Shown: positions 1 to 11,400 of the stretch, piece by piece
Numbering within the stretch: position 1 is the first letter of the stretch
How the letters are laid out: the number at the start of each line of letters is the position of its first letter
Assembly (NCBI GenBank): GCA_036984305.1
Contig: BQWY01000001.1
Span: 868,001-932,000, forward strand
Direction: 5' to 3'
DNA length: 64,000 bases
Source of the DNA: Nitrospira sp.
GTDB taxonomy: Bacteria; Nitrospirota; Nitrospiria; Nitrospirales; Nitrospiraceae
Position numbers and translations under genes: made by a program
Notes under the pieces: generated by a model
What the model was told of the DNA's origin: nothing
The model's database searches: none
The model's input: the letters and a program-made list of their open reading frames with translations, nothing else

Positions 1-53
1 CCGGATGCGTCTCACGGGCCCGCCCGAGCCGGGCTTTCGCCGAAAGGATTCAA

Positions 54-1232
54 ATGAACGTTCACGAATTTCAAGCCAAGCAACTTTTCGCGCAGTTCGG
101 GGTGCCCGTGCCTCGTGGCAGAGAGATTACGTCGCCTGATGCCGCGACGGCCTGGGCTAATGAGCTGAACACGCCCATCTTCGTCGTGAAGGCACAAATT
201 CATGCCGGTGGCCGAGGGAAGGCCGGGGGTGTGAAGATCACCAAGGACAAAGGTGCGGTGGCGGGGTTGGCCAAGGAGTTGATCGGCAAGACACTCGTGA
301 CTCATCAGACCGGGCCGAAGGGGCGTACCGTCCATCGATTGCTTCTGGAGGAAGGCGCCAACATCGCGAAGGAACTCTACTTGAGCCTCCTGGTCGATCG
401 CGATACCGGATGGCCGACCTTTATTGCCAGTACAGAGGGTGGTATGGAGATCGAAGAGGTGGCGGCCAAGACTCCGGACAAAATCATCAAGGAGGCCGTC
501 GATCCGGCGGTCGGATTCCAAGGCTACAACGGACGGAACGTGGCCTTTGCCCTAGGGCTTCAGAACATGGAACCGACGGTCATCAACTCCTTCGTCAAGC
601 TGCTCGACAACCTCTATCGGCTCTTCATGGAGAAGAATGCTGCCCTCGTCGAAATCAATCCACTGATCATTACGAAGGAAAAGACGTTGATTGCCCTCGA
701 TGGCAAGGTGTCATTCGACGATAACGGCATCTTCAAGCATCAGGATGTGCAGCAAATGCGGGATCTGAACGAAGAAGAGCCGCTCGAAATCGAGGCGACC
801 GCGAATAATCTCAACTACGTGAAGTTGGATGGCAACATCGGTTGCATGGTGAATGGGGCGGGCCTGGCGATGGCCACCATGGACGTCATCAAGCTGGCCG
901 GAAGCGAGCCGGCGAACTTCCTCGATGTCGGTGGCGGAGCCACAAAAGAGACGGTGGCTGCCGGTTTCCGCATCCTTCTCAAGGATCCGAACGTGAAGGG
1001 CATCTTCATCAATATCTTCGGAGGCATCGTTCGATGCGAACGTATCGCGCATGGCGTGATCGAGGCTGCCAAGGAGGTAAGAATCAACGTCCCCCTCGTT
1101 GTCCGCCTCCAGGGCACGAATGCGGAAGAAGGCAGGAAGCTTTTGGCCGAGTCGGATCTGAAGCTGGACGTCGCCAATGATCTGTGGGAAGCGGCACAAA
1201 AAATTGTACAGATGACGGGGAAAGCCGCCTAA
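54..1232 (+). CDS. sucC: Succinyl-CoA synthetase (ADP-forming) beta subunit
   Basis: The 392-residue product is the beta subunit of succinyl-CoA ligase, which converts succinyl-CoA to succinate with ATP formation, or the reverse in a reductive TCA cycle. Visible features are the N-terminal ATP-grasp domain opening [12 protein letters not shown], the [15 protein letters not shown] nucleotide-binding loop near residue 46, the LVEINPLI segment near 200, and the C-terminal CoA-ligase region with [15 protein letters not shown] and [10 protein letters not shown]. The length is the usual one for the family. A purine-rich site AAAGGA lies 5 nt before the ATG. sucD follows after 11 nt, so the two subunits are almost certainly co-transcribed. 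The promoter must lie to the left of the window. Confidence 0.97.
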   Translation: MNVHEFQAKQLFAQFGVPVPRGREITSPDAATAWANELNTPIFVVKAQIHAGGRGKAGGVKITKDKGAVAGLAKELIGKTLVTHQTGPKGRTVHRLLLEEGANIAKELYLSLLVDRDTGWPTFIASTEGGMEIEEVAAKTPDKIIKEAVDPAVGFQGYNGRNVAFALGLQNMEPTVINSFVKLLDNLYRLFMEKNAALVEINPLIITKEKTLIALDGKVSFDDNGIFKHQDVQQMRDLNEEEPLEIEATANNLNYVKLDGNIGCMVNGAGLAMATMDVIKLAGSEPANFLDVGGGATKETVAAGFRILLKDPNVKGIFINIFGGIVRCERIAHGVIEAAKEVRINVPLVVRLQGTNAEEGRKLLAESDLKLDVANDLWEAAQKIVQMTGKAA

Positions 1233-1243
1233 AGGAGACCACT

Positions 1244-2116
1244 GTGAGCATTCTCGTCAATAAGAACACGCGGGTCGTCGTCCAGGGCATTACGGGGAAG
1301 GAAGGGTCCTTCCACGCCACGCAGTGCAAGGCATACGGTACTCAGATAGTCGCGGGCGTCACGCCGGGTAAGGCCGGACAGGAGGTCGAGGGCATTCCGG
1401 TCTTCAATACGGTTCGGGAGGCGGTCACGAAGACCCAGTGTGATACCTCCCTGATATTCGTCCCGCCGCCCTTCTGTGCCGACGCCATTCTTGAGGCGGC
1501 AAATGCCGGTATCAGGTTGGTGATCTGTATCACCGAAGGAATTCCCGTCAACGATATGGTCCGAGTCAAGCGCGCACTGCGCGGGCGCGATGTCCGACTC
1601 ATCGGTCCCAACTGTCCTGGAGTGATTACCGTTGACGAAGCCAAGATTGGGATCATGCCGGGATTCATTCACAAGAAAGGGGTCGTAGGCGTCGTCTCTC
1701 GCAGCGGCACCCTTACGTATGAGGCAGTGCATCAGCTCTCGACGCTGGGCTTGGGCGAGACAACGTGCGTCGGCATCGGCGGCGATCCGGTCAACGGAAC
1801 AGGCTTTGTCGATGTTCTCCCGCTGTTTGAAAAAGATCCTGAGACTCAGGCGATTGTGATGATCGGCGAGATCGGCGGCGATGCCGAGGAAAAGGCCGCT
1901 GAGTTCATCAAAAAGAACGTCAAAAAACCCGTCATCAGCTTCATCGCGGGTATCACGGCACCGCCGGGGCGTCGAATGGGTCACGCTGGAGCGATTATCT
2001 CGGGCGGCAAAGGGACGGCATCGGAAAAAATGAAGGCGCTCGAGGCCGGCGGCGTCCGAGTGGTAAAGAATCCCGCTGAAATTGGTCAGGCCGTCAAGGC
2101 TGCGCTAGGTCGTTAG
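1244..2116 (+). CDS. sucD: Succinyl-CoA synthetase alpha subunit
   Basis: The 290-residue alpha subunit carries the phosphohistidine of succinyl-CoA ligase. The GTG at 1244 is chosen because AAAGGAGACC ends just before it and translation then opens [18 protein letters not shown], the typical start of SucD; the in-frame ATG at 1184 would overlap sucC and add non-conserved residues. Visible are the CoA-binding Rossmann motif ([11 protein letters not shown]), the catalytic-loop region around [10 protein letters not shown] that contains the phosphorylated His, and GPNCPGVI. It sits 11 nt after sucC. The subunits form an alpha/beta heterodimer or tetramer in the cytoplasm. Confidence 0.97.
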   Translation: MSILVNKNTRVVVQGITGKEGSFHATQCKAYGTQIVAGVTPGKAGQEVEGIPVFNTVREAVTKTQCDTSLIFVPPPFCADAILEAANAGIRLVICITEGIPVNDMVRVKRALRGRDVRLIGPNCPGVITVDEAKIGIMPGFIHKKGVVGVVSRSGTLTYEAVHQLSTLGLGETTCVGIGGDPVNGTGFVDVLPLFEKDPETQAIVMIGEIGGDAEEKAAEFIKKNVKKPVISFIAGITAPPGRRMGHAGAIISGGKGTASEKMKALEAGGVRVVKNPAEIGQAVKAALGR

Positions 2117-2362
2117 CTCGACCCGCTCGGTTTCAACATCCCGAGACACATGATCGGCGTTCCACCGTGCAGCTACAGTAGATTCTCCTTTTCTTGCACG
2201 CGGTCTCGTGGTACGTTGCCCTCGTGATCAATCCCTCTGTCCACGACCACGGCCGTGGACTCCGCTTGATCGAATCGCGTTTGACCGAATTTCACCGGCT
2301 TCCCGCAGTTGCCTTCGGCAGACTCCTGCTGGAGGCAGTTGTCCATGATAGGGAGTGACGAT

Positions 2363-3997
2363 ATGCGTGTCGTTCTCATACACGTTCGCGACCCACAATT
2401 CTACGCGCTGCCTGCCAAGACGAGGGCGAAGAACGGGCACATCAGGGTCATGGGGTTTCCACCGATTGGTATCATGTCGCTCTCCTCTGTGCTCAAGGCA
2501 GCCGGACACGAATGCCTCATGTTCGACCAGGCCCACCCCGAGACTCCCAACGAGGTCATCATCTCAGAGATCAATCGTTGCCGGCCAGACTTGGTGGGCA
2601 TGAGTTTTCTGAGTACGACCAGCTATCCATATGCCAAGATTCTCGCCCGACACATCCGCGCCTCGAATCCGACTGTGAAGCTAGCCTTCGGTGGGGTCTT
2701 TGCCAGTCTTAACGCCCCACTCGTAAAGCTCCAGTGTCCGGAAATAGATTATGTCTGTCGGGGTGACGGAGAGCAGTTGCTGCTTGACTTATTGTCGCGC
2801 TTGGATGATCCCGAAGATGTGCCAGGCGTAACTTGGATGAAGGATGGGAGGGTCGTGCAAAATCCCAACCGTCCGATGGAACGGCAACTTGACCAATGGC
2901 CGTTTCCCGATCGAGAAAGCCTCGACCTGGACTTCGTCGAATCCATGCCGCTTGACGTGCCCGCGGTGCTTTCGATGGAGCGGTTCACTACGATGCAGAC
3001 CTCGCGAGGCTGTCCCTGGCCTTGCGTCTTTTGCGACATCCCGATTTTCAACGAAGGGAAATGGCGCGCTCGATCACCTCAGCACGTAGTGGCCGAACTC
3101 AAACATCTCGAGGAACTTGGATATGGGTCGGTCTATTTCGTCGACGATCACTTCTTATTGCAGCCGAAGCGGATAGAATCGATTTGCAAAGGGGTGAACG
3201 ATGCGAACTTGCGGATTCAATGGGGCATTGAGGGGAGGGTCGACTCGGTGGCCCAACACCTGTTCCCCGCTATGGCCAAGGCGCATTGCCGCACGGTGAT
3301 GTTCGGGATTGAAAGCGGAAGCCAAAAGATTCTTGACAGACTCAAGAAGGAGCAGACCCTTGAGGAGGTTGAGGTCGCGGTCAAGAACGCCAAGAGAGCG
3401 GGTATCCAGATTGTGCATGGGTTCTTCACAGTCGGCAATCCGGATGAAACCGTTGAGGATATGCGCGCCACGTTCGATCTTGCTTCGAAGTTGCCGTTGG
3501 ACACCTTCGGATTCAATCGACTGTGCGTCTACCGCGGGACGCCGCTCTGGCAGGAGTACGTCAAACGGGGCCTGGTGAACGAGGTAACCGACTGGTACAA
3601 ATATTTCAAATGCTCGGAGATTGATCCGACCTGTCTGCCTGGCGAGGTCATCAATTCGGTTCGGCAGGAGGGGCTGAAGAAGCTTTTCCTATACAAGATC
3701 GTCCGTTTCCCGCTGCAAACGTGGAAGCTTCTACGTCGCTTTCTTCGATTCATGCCGGTGCGAGATGTCGTATACCTGATCGCCAAGCCGTTCCTCGGGC
3801 AGAAGAAGGGAGCCACGAAAGCGGAGGTGCTGTCTCGTGCTGTTGAGCATGCCGAAATGAAGGACGCCGCCGCACTCCTCACCCAACTTTCGGATGACAT
3901 GATTCACAACGTGCTGGAAGCTTCGAAGGCTGAACGGCAGCGCATTCAGATCGAAACCACAAAGCCCGGCGAGCTACCAATGGTTTCCATCCCCTAA
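2363..3997 (+). CDS. B12-binding-domain radical SAM protein
   Basis: The 544-residue product has an N-terminal cobalamin-binding-like Rossmann domain (about residues 1-145; GxxxG-like LAFGGVFASL and CRGDGE) and a radical SAM core with the cluster motif C217-x3-C221-x2-C224 (SRGCPWPCVFC), followed by MFGIESGSQKILD and GNPDETVEDM. This is the BchE/HpnJ-like superfamily of methylases and cyclases. ATG 2363 is chosen over 2309 because GGGAG lies 7 nt upstream and the domain begins right there (MRVVLIHV). A basic C-terminal tail (QTWKLLRRFLRF) may contact the membrane. Substrate unknown; with hopanoid genes elsewhere in the window a lipid substrate is possible but this is inference. It stands alone, 246 nt after sucD. 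Confidence 0.85.
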   Translation: MRVVLIHVRDPQFYALPAKTRAKNGHIRVMGFPPIGIMSLSSVLKAAGHECLMFDQAHPETPNEVIISEINRCRPDLVGMSFLSTTSYPYAKILARHIRASNPTVKLAFGGVFASLNAPLVKLQCPEIDYVCRGDGEQLLLDLLSRLDDPEDVPGVTWMKDGRVVQNPNRPMERQLDQWPFPDRESLDLDFVESMPLDVPAVLSMERFTTMQTSRGCPWPCVFCDIPIFNEGKWRARSPQHVVAELKHLEELGYGSVYFVDDHFLLQPKRIESICKGVNDANLRIQWGIEGRVDSVAQHLFPAMAKAHCRTVMFGIESGSQKILDRLKKEQTLEEVEVAVKNAKRAGIQIVHGFFTVGNPDETVEDMRATFDLASKLPLDTFGFNRLCVYRGTPLWQEYVKRGLVNEVTDWYKYFKCSEIDPTCLPGEVINSVRQEGLKKLFLYKIVRFPLQTWKLLRRFLRFMPVRDVVYLIAKPFLGQKKGATKAEVLSRAVEHAEMKDAAALLTQLSDDMIHNVLEASKAERQRIQIETTKPGELPMVSIP

Positions 3998-4290
3998 AGT
4001 TCCCCCCGTTATCGAGAAACGCTCTCACGTGGCTGCTTCTGAGCACCACGGCTCGCAACTTGTATGCGGGTCGTCGCTTTGTGCCTCCGCCCTCTGTTGA
4101 GCACCGATTCACCTTTTTGCCGGTCAAGGTTTCGCTGGAAATGCTTCCTGACGCCGCTTAGGGGTACACCAAGCCAGCCTTTCAAGACACGTACCTGGAA
4201 TTGGGAACGTGAACCGACCAGTTAAGGATCGGCAGTATCAATCTGACGGGCGGGTATCGCTCCATTTCTGAACGGCCCTGACGAGTCGCC

Positions 4291-5286
4291 TTAGATCGCT
4301 ACACCCCATAGGGTTTTCGCAAGCAATCCAATCCCATATGTGACCGAGACAGCGACGGTGATGATCATCAAATTAAGGCCGATTCGTCGACGAACCTGCA
4401 TGCCGGAGAGAAACGCCAGGATCGTCGAGACGAGCACGATCACGACACCGGCCATGATCACGGAAGGTATGGCATCGTGGGCTCCCACGAATACTGGCAG
4501 GACGGGGACGAAGGCGCCGATTAAGTAACTGCAGCTCACGATGATAGCGGACGGCAACGGACGTTCGGCCATATCTGGTCCCTCACCCCCCTCGCCGAGA
4601 AATTGCTTCTTGAGGAACTCGGTGGACTTGACCTCGCGTTCGGAATTGAGTGCGAGAAACGCTCCCGCTCCCATTGACAGGGCCCCGGCGATTGCGGTGG
4701 TGAAGGCCGCCACCAACACCATGAGGGGATTGCCGAAAGCCCCGAAAAATCCGCTCACGGCCCCAAGGATTTCCACCAGTCCATCGTTCAGGCCCAGAAA
4801 AATATTGCGGATCTTTTCGGCGTTGATTTTACGTTCGGTGAGCTTGGTAACGAGAATATCCTCGTGTTTGAACTCATCCAGGAGAATCCCCTTGAGCGCA
4901 TCGCCGAGCGGATGGCCCTGATAGCTTTTCCAGAGAGACAGGTACTTCCGGACGCCATAAACCTCGATCGCTTCCAGAACCAGGTGGACGGCCGTGGCGC
5001 CGAACATCCGACAGATCAGTTTCACCGTACCGAGTTTCACTTGTCGGCCGATGTCCAACCGGTCGACGCTCAACTGGAAAAACTTCTGCCAAAAGGCGAA
5101 ATGATGAGTTTCCACTTCGATCAACTCGGACAATGTGCGCTGCATGTCGGAGTCCCGGATAAACATGTCGCGTAGCGCGCGGTATAGCGACAAGTCGAAC
5201 AACTCGTCCAGCACGAGTGCTTGAGCCAATTTAGGATTGTAGTGAAGGGGAGGCGAGTTCGCTACGGTCGGAGGCACAAATATCAC
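4291..5286 (-). CDS. MbfA-like membrane-bound ferritin / VIT-CCC1 fusion
   Basis: The 331-residue protein joins an N-terminal ferritin/rubrerythrin-like four-helix domain (about residues 10-150) to a C-terminal VIT1/CCC1 metal-transport domain with about five membrane segments (about 165-331). Di-iron type carboxylate/His motifs are visible: LDELFD, EVETHHFAFW, LEAIEVYG and DEFKHED. The VIT half has the family pattern GLNDGLVEILGAVSGFFGA and SMGAGAFLALNSE. MbfA-type proteins export or sequester iron (or manganese) and protect against peroxide. GTG 5286 is preferred to GTG 5292 because GGAGG lies 8 nt before it. It is the last gene of a probable operon with the 41-residue small protein and the IDO-like gene. 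Confidence 0.88.
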   Translation of the reverse strand: MIFVPPTVANSPPLHYNPKLAQALVLDELFDLSLYRALRDMFIRDSDMQRTLSELIEVETHHFAFWQKFFQLSVDRLDIGRQVKLGTVKLICRMFGATAVHLVLEAIEVYGVRKYLSLWKSYQGHPLGDALKGILLDEFKHEDILVTKLTERKINAEKIRNIFLGLNDGLVEILGAVSGFFGAFGNPLMVLVAAFTTAIAGALSMGAGAFLALNSEREVKSTEFLKKQFLGEGGEGPDMAERPLPSAIIVSCSYLIGAFVPVLPVFVGAHDAIPSVIMAGVVIVLVSTILAFLSGMQVRRRIGLNLMIITVAVSVTYGIGLLAKTLWGVAI

Positions 5287-5338
5287 CCTCACCCCCTCCG
5301 GGGTCGCGTACCTGAACCTCGAATCGTCGGTCCGGCGA

Positions 5339-5464
5339 CTAGCCGATCAAGAAGTATGCGCCGACCCCGATTGCAGCCAAGACAGCGACGCTGAACATCA
5401 CTTTCTCATGGCCGCACAGCCCCTGCTGGGCCTTACAAGCTGTGAGGGAACACATGACAGACAC
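5339..5464 (-). CDS. 41-residue small protein, Cys-containing head plus one TM helix
   Basis: This is a short gene that a length cut-off would miss. A perfect AAGGAGG (complement of 5471-5477) lies 6 nt before GTG 5464. The peptide opens MSVMCSLTACKAQQGLCGHE, with three Cys and one His in 16 residues, and ends in a hydrophobic segment KVMFSVAVLAAIGVGAYFLIG. The arrangement suggests a membrane-anchored peptide with a small metal- or redox-active head. It lies 94 nt after the IDO-like gene and 52 nt before the MbfA-like gene, on the same strand, so a role in iron or heme handling is suggested by position only. I do not recognise the family. Confidence 0.68.
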   Translation of the reverse strand: MSVMCSLTACKAQQGLCGHEKVMFSVAVLAAIGVGAYFLIG

Positions 5465-5558
5465 GGTGACCCTCCTTCTTGCCAGTCGAGAAACGATACG
5501 CTGCTCGGCCAGAGGAGTCAACGAGCGACAATCTCGAGGATTCGTATCTTGACCGGAT

Positions 5559-6764
5559 TCAGTCTGCGCGAGCGGCAAGTTTCGTTTCTTCCAGATGCTT
5601 CTGAAGATACTCCATGAACGGAGTACCGCCCGTCCCTATGGCTGTGGGATTGCTGGTGTGAGATTGATGCTGGCGGTGAATGTAGTGGTCGGCATACCCG
5701 ATGTGGATCTCGCGAAACTGGGCGAGGAGGTCCACACAGGAGACATAGTCCGCCCAAAGATGTGGATAGCTGGTCCTATAACTCTGAACGTAGCTTGCGA
5801 GAAGCGGACGGTGTTGCGTATCGGTTGTCTTCTCCAGTGACTCAAGGAACAGGCGATGCCGCGGCGGCATGTAATCTCGCATTTCTTGCAAATAGATGGT
5901 CAGTGGATCGGGAGCGTGAGTGATACCCAGACCGGCATCCAGACAGGGGACGATAGAGCTCTGCGCACCGGTTTCGCCGCGCAAACGGTGCATGTGCCCT
6001 GAAGTCTCCTCTATTCCCTCATAGGTGAGGCCGTCTGGGAGTGCGGGATTGTCCTTCCATCCGTGAATGTAGGGTCGCACACGTGTGTAGTACACATACG
6101 GGTCACACCGCTCCTTCATACGGAGCAGCGTGTCACGCATCGCGAGTTGTGATCGTCGCAACGATTCGAGCCCTTCCGAAACCTCATCGGCTTTATCGGT
6201 GCGGGCGCCGTGAAGCGCCCGCAAGAGACCGGCTAGACCAGGGCCCGCCTCCCGCTCGATCTCGATGTGGATGACTATGAACCATTCCTCGTCTTGACCC
6301 CCAAGAAAGTTTTGCAGCAACACAATGTTGTCGAGCTGAATCGGACTGGCGGAATCGAGTCGCCGCCAATTGTCGAGTGCGTATGAGGCATACGACAGGA
6401 CAGGTGGGCGACCAAGCCGTCGAGCGACCTCCACCCAGGGCCTGGCCAGCTGGAGGGGAAGTCGTGTGGCCGGCTGATCCGGGACTTCCCACACGTAAGC
6501 ATGACCGACGAAGGACAGGACCCGCATCGCCGCCCGAAGGTCCTGATCGTGCCAACTATCGGGAATCATCGGCAAGAGAGAGCTCTGTTCGTCGATATAC
6601 CGGCGAACGTTCCTCGTGGTCAGCAGCTTGGGGAGTTCCCGTCCCAGGTAGGAGAGTTTTGAGCAATCCTGTAGCTCTACCAGGGGGTCAGGAGGCAGGA
6701 AACCATGCTCGGGGGACACTCCATATTCATCCAAGGTAAGCGAAAGGACGGGTTGGGGATGCAT
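5559..6764 (-). CDS. Indoleamine 2,3-dioxygenase-like heme protein
   Basis: The 401-residue product matches the indoleamine 2,3-dioxygenase family, heme enzymes that cleave the indole ring of tryptophan to N-formylkynurenine. Motifs seen: RVRPYIHGWKDNP near 228-240, the RGETGAQSS segment near 262, MPPRHRLFL near 299, the proximal heme His in FREIHIGYADHYI (His354), and GTGGTPFM near 378. Length is normal for the family. GGAGG sits 5 nt before the ATG. It heads a minus-strand group with the 41-residue peptide and the MbfA-like gene. No kynurenine formamidase or kynureninase gene is nearby, so the physiological substrate and pathway are open. Confidence 0.87.
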   Translation of the reverse strand: MHPQPVLSLTLDEYGVSPEHGFLPPDPLVELQDCSKLSYLGRELPKLLTTRNVRRYIDEQSSLLPMIPDSWHDQDLRAAMRVLSFVGHAYVWEVPDQPATRLPLQLARPWVEVARRLGRPPVLSYASYALDNWRRLDSASPIQLDNIVLLQNFLGGQDEEWFIVIHIEIEREAGPGLAGLLRALHGARTDKADEVSEGLESLRRSQLAMRDTLLRMKERCDPYVYYTRVRPYIHGWKDNPALPDGLTYEGIEETSGHMHRLRGETGAQSSIVPCLDAGLGITHAPDPLTIYLQEMRDYMPPRHRLFLESLEKTTDTQHRPLLASYVQSYRTSYPHLWADYVSCVDLLAQFREIHIGYADHYIHRQHQSHTSNPTAIGTGGTPFMEYLQKHLEETKLAARAD

Positions 6765-7086
6765 GGGACCCTCCGGGAGGAAGCCACCTCGGCACTTGAT
6801 TTTACTTTACCATGCCATATCCTTGTCGCAAGCGACCATGAAGTTTGCCAAGGGAGGGAAAGGTGTGAAATTGTGCTCGGATACTCAGGGATGTGTACTT
6901 TGTCACATCACGGAAGAGCGTCGACATCGACCAATTCCTAGACACCGGCTGATGCCTGCTTTTGAGAACAGTCGTAGCGACAGCTATTGCGTGTGATCGA
7001 CGAGGCAGGGCTCGGGGATCCTCAAGTGCGAAGGCCACCCAGAGGCGGTGGCCCTCGTTCCTTCGTCTATCGCTTGAGGCGGGGGC
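6765..7086 (-). other. Intergenic region between sahH and the IDO-like gene
   Basis: This 322-base gap holds the 3' end region of sahH and the upstream region of the IDO-like gene. A GGCCACC/GGTGGCC stem (7033-7039 with 7047-7053, 7-nt loop) could terminate sahH transcripts, but it lacks a good T-run. Candidate promoter elements for the IDO-like gene are weak (TTGCGA-16-TAAAGT on the minus strand). A short plus-strand frame containing CVLCH has no other cytochrome c feature and is not called. Confidence 0.4.
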
Positions 7087-8427
<1,341 letters not shown>

Positions 8428-8433
8428 CTAAAA

Positions 8434-9582
8434 CTATAATCCGGCTTCCCGGCGCAGCGCCTTGGCTCTGTCGGTCCTCTCCCAGGTGAATTCCGGCTCG
8501 CTGCGTCCGAAATGTCCGTAGGCGGCTGTCTTCTTGTAGATGGGGCGTCGGAGCTTCAAGTGCTCGATGATTCCGCTGGGGGTCATGGGGAAATGCTTTC
8601 TCACCAGCTTGTCGAGGTTGCTGGTTTCGACCCGTTCAGTGCCCTTTGTGTCTACGAGAATTGAGACTGGATCCGCCACTCCGATCGCGTATGCCAGCTG
8701 AACTTCGCACTTGTCCGCCAACCCTGCAGCCACGATGTTTTTCGCGATGTAGCGGGCCATGTACGAGGCGGAGCGGTCCACCTTCGTTGGATCCTTGCCG
8801 GAGAACGCCCCCCCGCCATGGCTGCCATGTCCGCCATACGTATCGACGATGATCTTGCGGCCGGTGAGCCCTGTGTCTCCCATCGGGCCACCGACTACGA
8901 ACCGTCCCGTGGGATTGATATGGTGCTTAACGCTGGTTTGATCGTAATACGCTTTCGGCATGACCGGCTTGATGACGTGCTCCATGATTTGGCGCTCGAT
9001 TTGTTTGCTGGTAACTTCCGGATCATGTTGCGTCGATACCACGATCGTATCGATACGGAAAGGCTTCCCGTTCTTGTACTCCACAGTGACTTGCGATTTC
9101 CCGTCTGGCCTGACCCACTTGAGAATACCCTTCTTTCGCACGTCGGCCAGCCGCTTCGTCAATCGATGGGCGAGGACAATCGGCATAGGCATGAGCTCGG
9201 CCGTTTCGTTGGTGGCATATCCAAACATGAGACCCTGATCTCCGGCGCCACCGGAGTCGACGCCCATGGCAATATCACCAGATTGGTTGTGGATTGAAGT
9301 CAGGACCGAACACGTTTCATAGTCGAACCCCCACGTCGCGTTCGTGTACCCCACCCCTTTGATAATCTCGCGAACCAGGTCTGGAATTTCGACGTAGGCC
9401 TTGGTTGATATTTCGCCGGCCACGAAGGCGATACCCGTGGTCAATATCGTTTCGCACGCAACACGCGAGTACTTGTCCTTTGCTAGAATAGCGTCGAGAA
9501 TCCCATCGGAGATTTGGTCGGCGATTTTATCGGGGTGTCCCTCGGTTACGGACTCGGACGTGAAGAGGTAATTGTTGCGCAT
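8434..9582 (-). CDS. metK: S-adenosylmethionine synthetase
   Basis: The 382-residue methionine adenosyltransferase makes SAM from methionine and ATP. It shows the signature elements [16 protein letters not shown] near the N-terminus, the [13 protein letters not shown] loop, the [20 protein letters not shown]-loop-like motif, and the C-terminal YGHFGR. Length is typical. GAGGAA precedes the ATG. The next gene on the strand is sahH; SAM made here is also the co-substrate of HpnH and the other radical SAM protein of this window. Confidence 0.97.
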   Translation of the reverse strand: MRNNYLFTSESVTEGHPDKIADQISDGILDAILAKDKYSRVACETILTTGIAFVAGEISTKAYVEIPDLVREIIKGVGYTNATWGFDYETCSVLTSIHNQSGDIAMGVDSGGAGDQGLMFGYATNETAELMPMPIVLAHRLTKRLADVRKKGILKWVRPDGKSQVTVEYKNGKPFRIDTIVVSTQHDPEVTSKQIERQIMEHVIKPVMPKAYYDQTSVKHHINPTGRFVVGGPMGDTGLTGRKIIVDTYGGHGSHGGGAFSGKDPTKVDRSASYMARYIAKNIVAAGLADKCEVQLAYAIGVADPVSILVDTKGTERVETSNLDKLVRKHFPMTPSGIIEHLKLRRPIYKKTAAYGHFGRSEPEFTWERTDRAKALRREAGL

Positions 9583-9891
9583 TCGTTCCTCGAATTCTAA
9601 GGGTTAGACGCCGGGAGCCTGAACGGGTGGCACAATTATCACTGGTACCCCACCGGCTTATTAATGTCAATTGGAAAGGGGGTTCTTTCGGTAGGGGGAG
9701 GCCCCTTCCGTTGCTTGACAGCAATTTTCATGGGTTTGTAAGATGGCTTGCTCACACGATCGCGAAGACTGCGGAGCTGCCAAGAGGACTGGCCGACGGG
9801 ATGTGAGAGGCCCCGCCAGACTTCAGGGGGTATCCCGGAATTGGTCGCGACGTCCAGCTCGATCCCTACACGAACGTATCCCTAAAACTAC
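9583..9891. promoter_or_regulatory. Divergent intergenic region metK / resB
   Basis: This 309-base region separates two divergent genes. For resB a sigma70-like promoter is visible: TTGACA at 9715-9720 and TAAGAT at 9739-9744, spacer 18. On the metK side the leader contains GGTGGGG...CCACCC repeats that could pair, but I could not fit it to a known SAM or SAH riboswitch. The rest shows no open frame worth calling. Confidence 0.5.
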
Positions 9892-11334
9892 ATGGATGGA
9901 AAGCCAGAAGTCGTAGTCGGTCAACCGGGCACGACACCAACCCCTGCCGCCTCGCCAAGCCTCGGATGGAACGAGGTTTCTCGAGAGGTTGTAGAGTTTT
10001 TTGCTTCCATTAAGCTGGCGATGTTCCTGTTCCTGGCACTGGCCATGACGGCGACGATTGGGACTGTCATTCAGCAAAATGAACGTCCCGAGGTGTACGT
10101 CAAGGAATACGGGGAGGATGCCTATCGATGGTTTCAGAGACTCGGTATCACCGACGTTTATCATACCTGGTGGTTCACCAGCCTGTTAGGGCTGCTCTGC
10201 GTGAACTCCTTGACTTGCTTCCATAAGCGGTTTCCGGCCGTATGGCGGTCAATGCAACAGGATAAGGTCAATGTCTCCATTCCGTTTATTATGGGAATGA
10301 AACATTCGACCGAATTCTCCATCGATGCGAGGAAGGAAGAGGTTGGGGAGCGGATGGTGATGTACTTGGCCGACAAGGGCTATCGGGTGATCGCAAAGAA
10401 CGAGCCGAGTGGGGTCGGTCTCTACGCCACCAAGGGCATCATGGGGCGCGTCGGCGCCCATGTCGCGCACTTGAGCGCCACCGTGATCGTGCTAGGTGGA
10501 CTCATTGGTAGCGTATGGGGATTCCAGGAGTTCGGCGTCTGTATCGAGGGCCAGACATACCATATTCCGAATGGCAACTTCGACCTCAAGGTAGATAAGT
10601 TCTGGATCGATTATCACGACAACGGCGCGGTCAAATCCTACAACAGCACGCTGACCGTCATCGATGATGGTACGCCGCAAGCCACCAAGACGATCACCGT
10701 CAACGATCCGTTAGTCTACAAAGGAATTTGGTTTTACCAATCGAGTTACGGGGATGCATGGGATCGCATCCAGATTGCTCGGCTGAACGTCAAGGACAAG
10801 CAAACGGACAAGGTCCTGAAGACCGTCGATCTAGAGTGGCAGAAGGAACAACCGGTCGCAGGGCTCGATCTGACGCTGATGATGACGGACTTCGTTGCCG
10901 ACTTTGCCTTCAATTCTGCGGAGAAGAGGGTATTTTCAAAAACAGTAGAACACGCGAATCCTGCGATTCGGCTCGTGATCAAAGAGCGAAAGACCGTCGA
11001 AGCCACCCCGTGGATTTTCTATCATTACCCAGATTTGTTCGATATCAAAGGGTCAAAATACAGTTTTGAGTTAATTGGTTATCAACCGAAAAAGTTTACT
11101 GGATTGCAGATTACGAAGGATCCCGGGGTTACCATTGTGTGGGTCGGATCTACTCTGATCGTCGTGGGCATTACCTTGTCCTCTTTTATTTATCATCGGC
11201 GATTGTGGATCAAGATCGTCCCGAAGGATGGTCGAGTCGGAGTACACCTTGGGGGCAATACGCACAAGAACCAAATTGATTTCCAACGAGAGTTCACCAA
11301 GTTCATTCACCACTTCAAGGCGGTTTCCGCCTGA
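9892..11334 (+). CDS. resB: ResB/Ccs1 cytochrome c biogenesis protein
   Basis: The 480-residue ResB-family membrane protein is one half of the system II (Ccs) heme-delivery complex that exports heme and attaches it to CXXCH motifs outside the membrane. There are N-terminal membrane helices (KLAMFLFLALAMTATIGTVI near 40-60, TSLLGLLCVNSLTCF near 95), a third near 200 (HLSATVIVLGGLIGSVWGF), a large periplasmic domain, and a last helix near 415-435 (VTIVWVGSTLIVVGITLSS). The start ATG follows a weak ribosome site. ccsA comes 66 nt later. The pair fits the large number of c-type cytochromes at 41-52.6 kb. Confidence 0.9.
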   Translation: MDGKPEVVVGQPGTTPTPAASPSLGWNEVSREVVEFFASIKLAMFLFLALAMTATIGTVIQQNERPEVYVKEYGEDAYRWFQRLGITDVYHTWWFTSLLGLLCVNSLTCFHKRFPAVWRSMQQDKVNVSIPFIMGMKHSTEFSIDARKEEVGERMVMYLADKGYRVIAKNEPSGVGLYATKGIMGRVGAHVAHLSATVIVLGGLIGSVWGFQEFGVCIEGQTYHIPNGNFDLKVDKFWIDYHDNGAVKSYNSTLTVIDDGTPQATKTITVNDPLVYKGIWFYQSSYGDAWDRIQIARLNVKDKQTDKVLKTVDLEWQKEQPVAGLDLTLMMTDFVADFAFNSAEKRVFSKTVEHANPAIRLVIKERKTVEATPWIFYHYPDLFDIKGSKYSFELIGYQPKKFTGLQITKDPGVTIVWVGSTLIVVGITLSSFIYHRRLWIKIVPKDGRVGVHLGGNTHKNQIDFQREFTKFIHHFKAVSA

Positions 11335-11400
11335 AGAACGGTGTGGCGAACGGCGCTTGGCATTGCCGTGCCGGACTCGCAGCGATAGACGGAGGACCTT

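Noticed and set aside
6763-6996. A plus-strand frame containing CVLCH, a possible cytochrome c
   Set aside because: No signal peptide, no ribosome site and no other cytochrome features; a chance CXXCH.
9583-9720. A possible SAM or SAH riboswitch before metK
   Set aside because: Only short complementary GGTGG/CCACC blocks are visible; I could not fit the conserved core of any known class.
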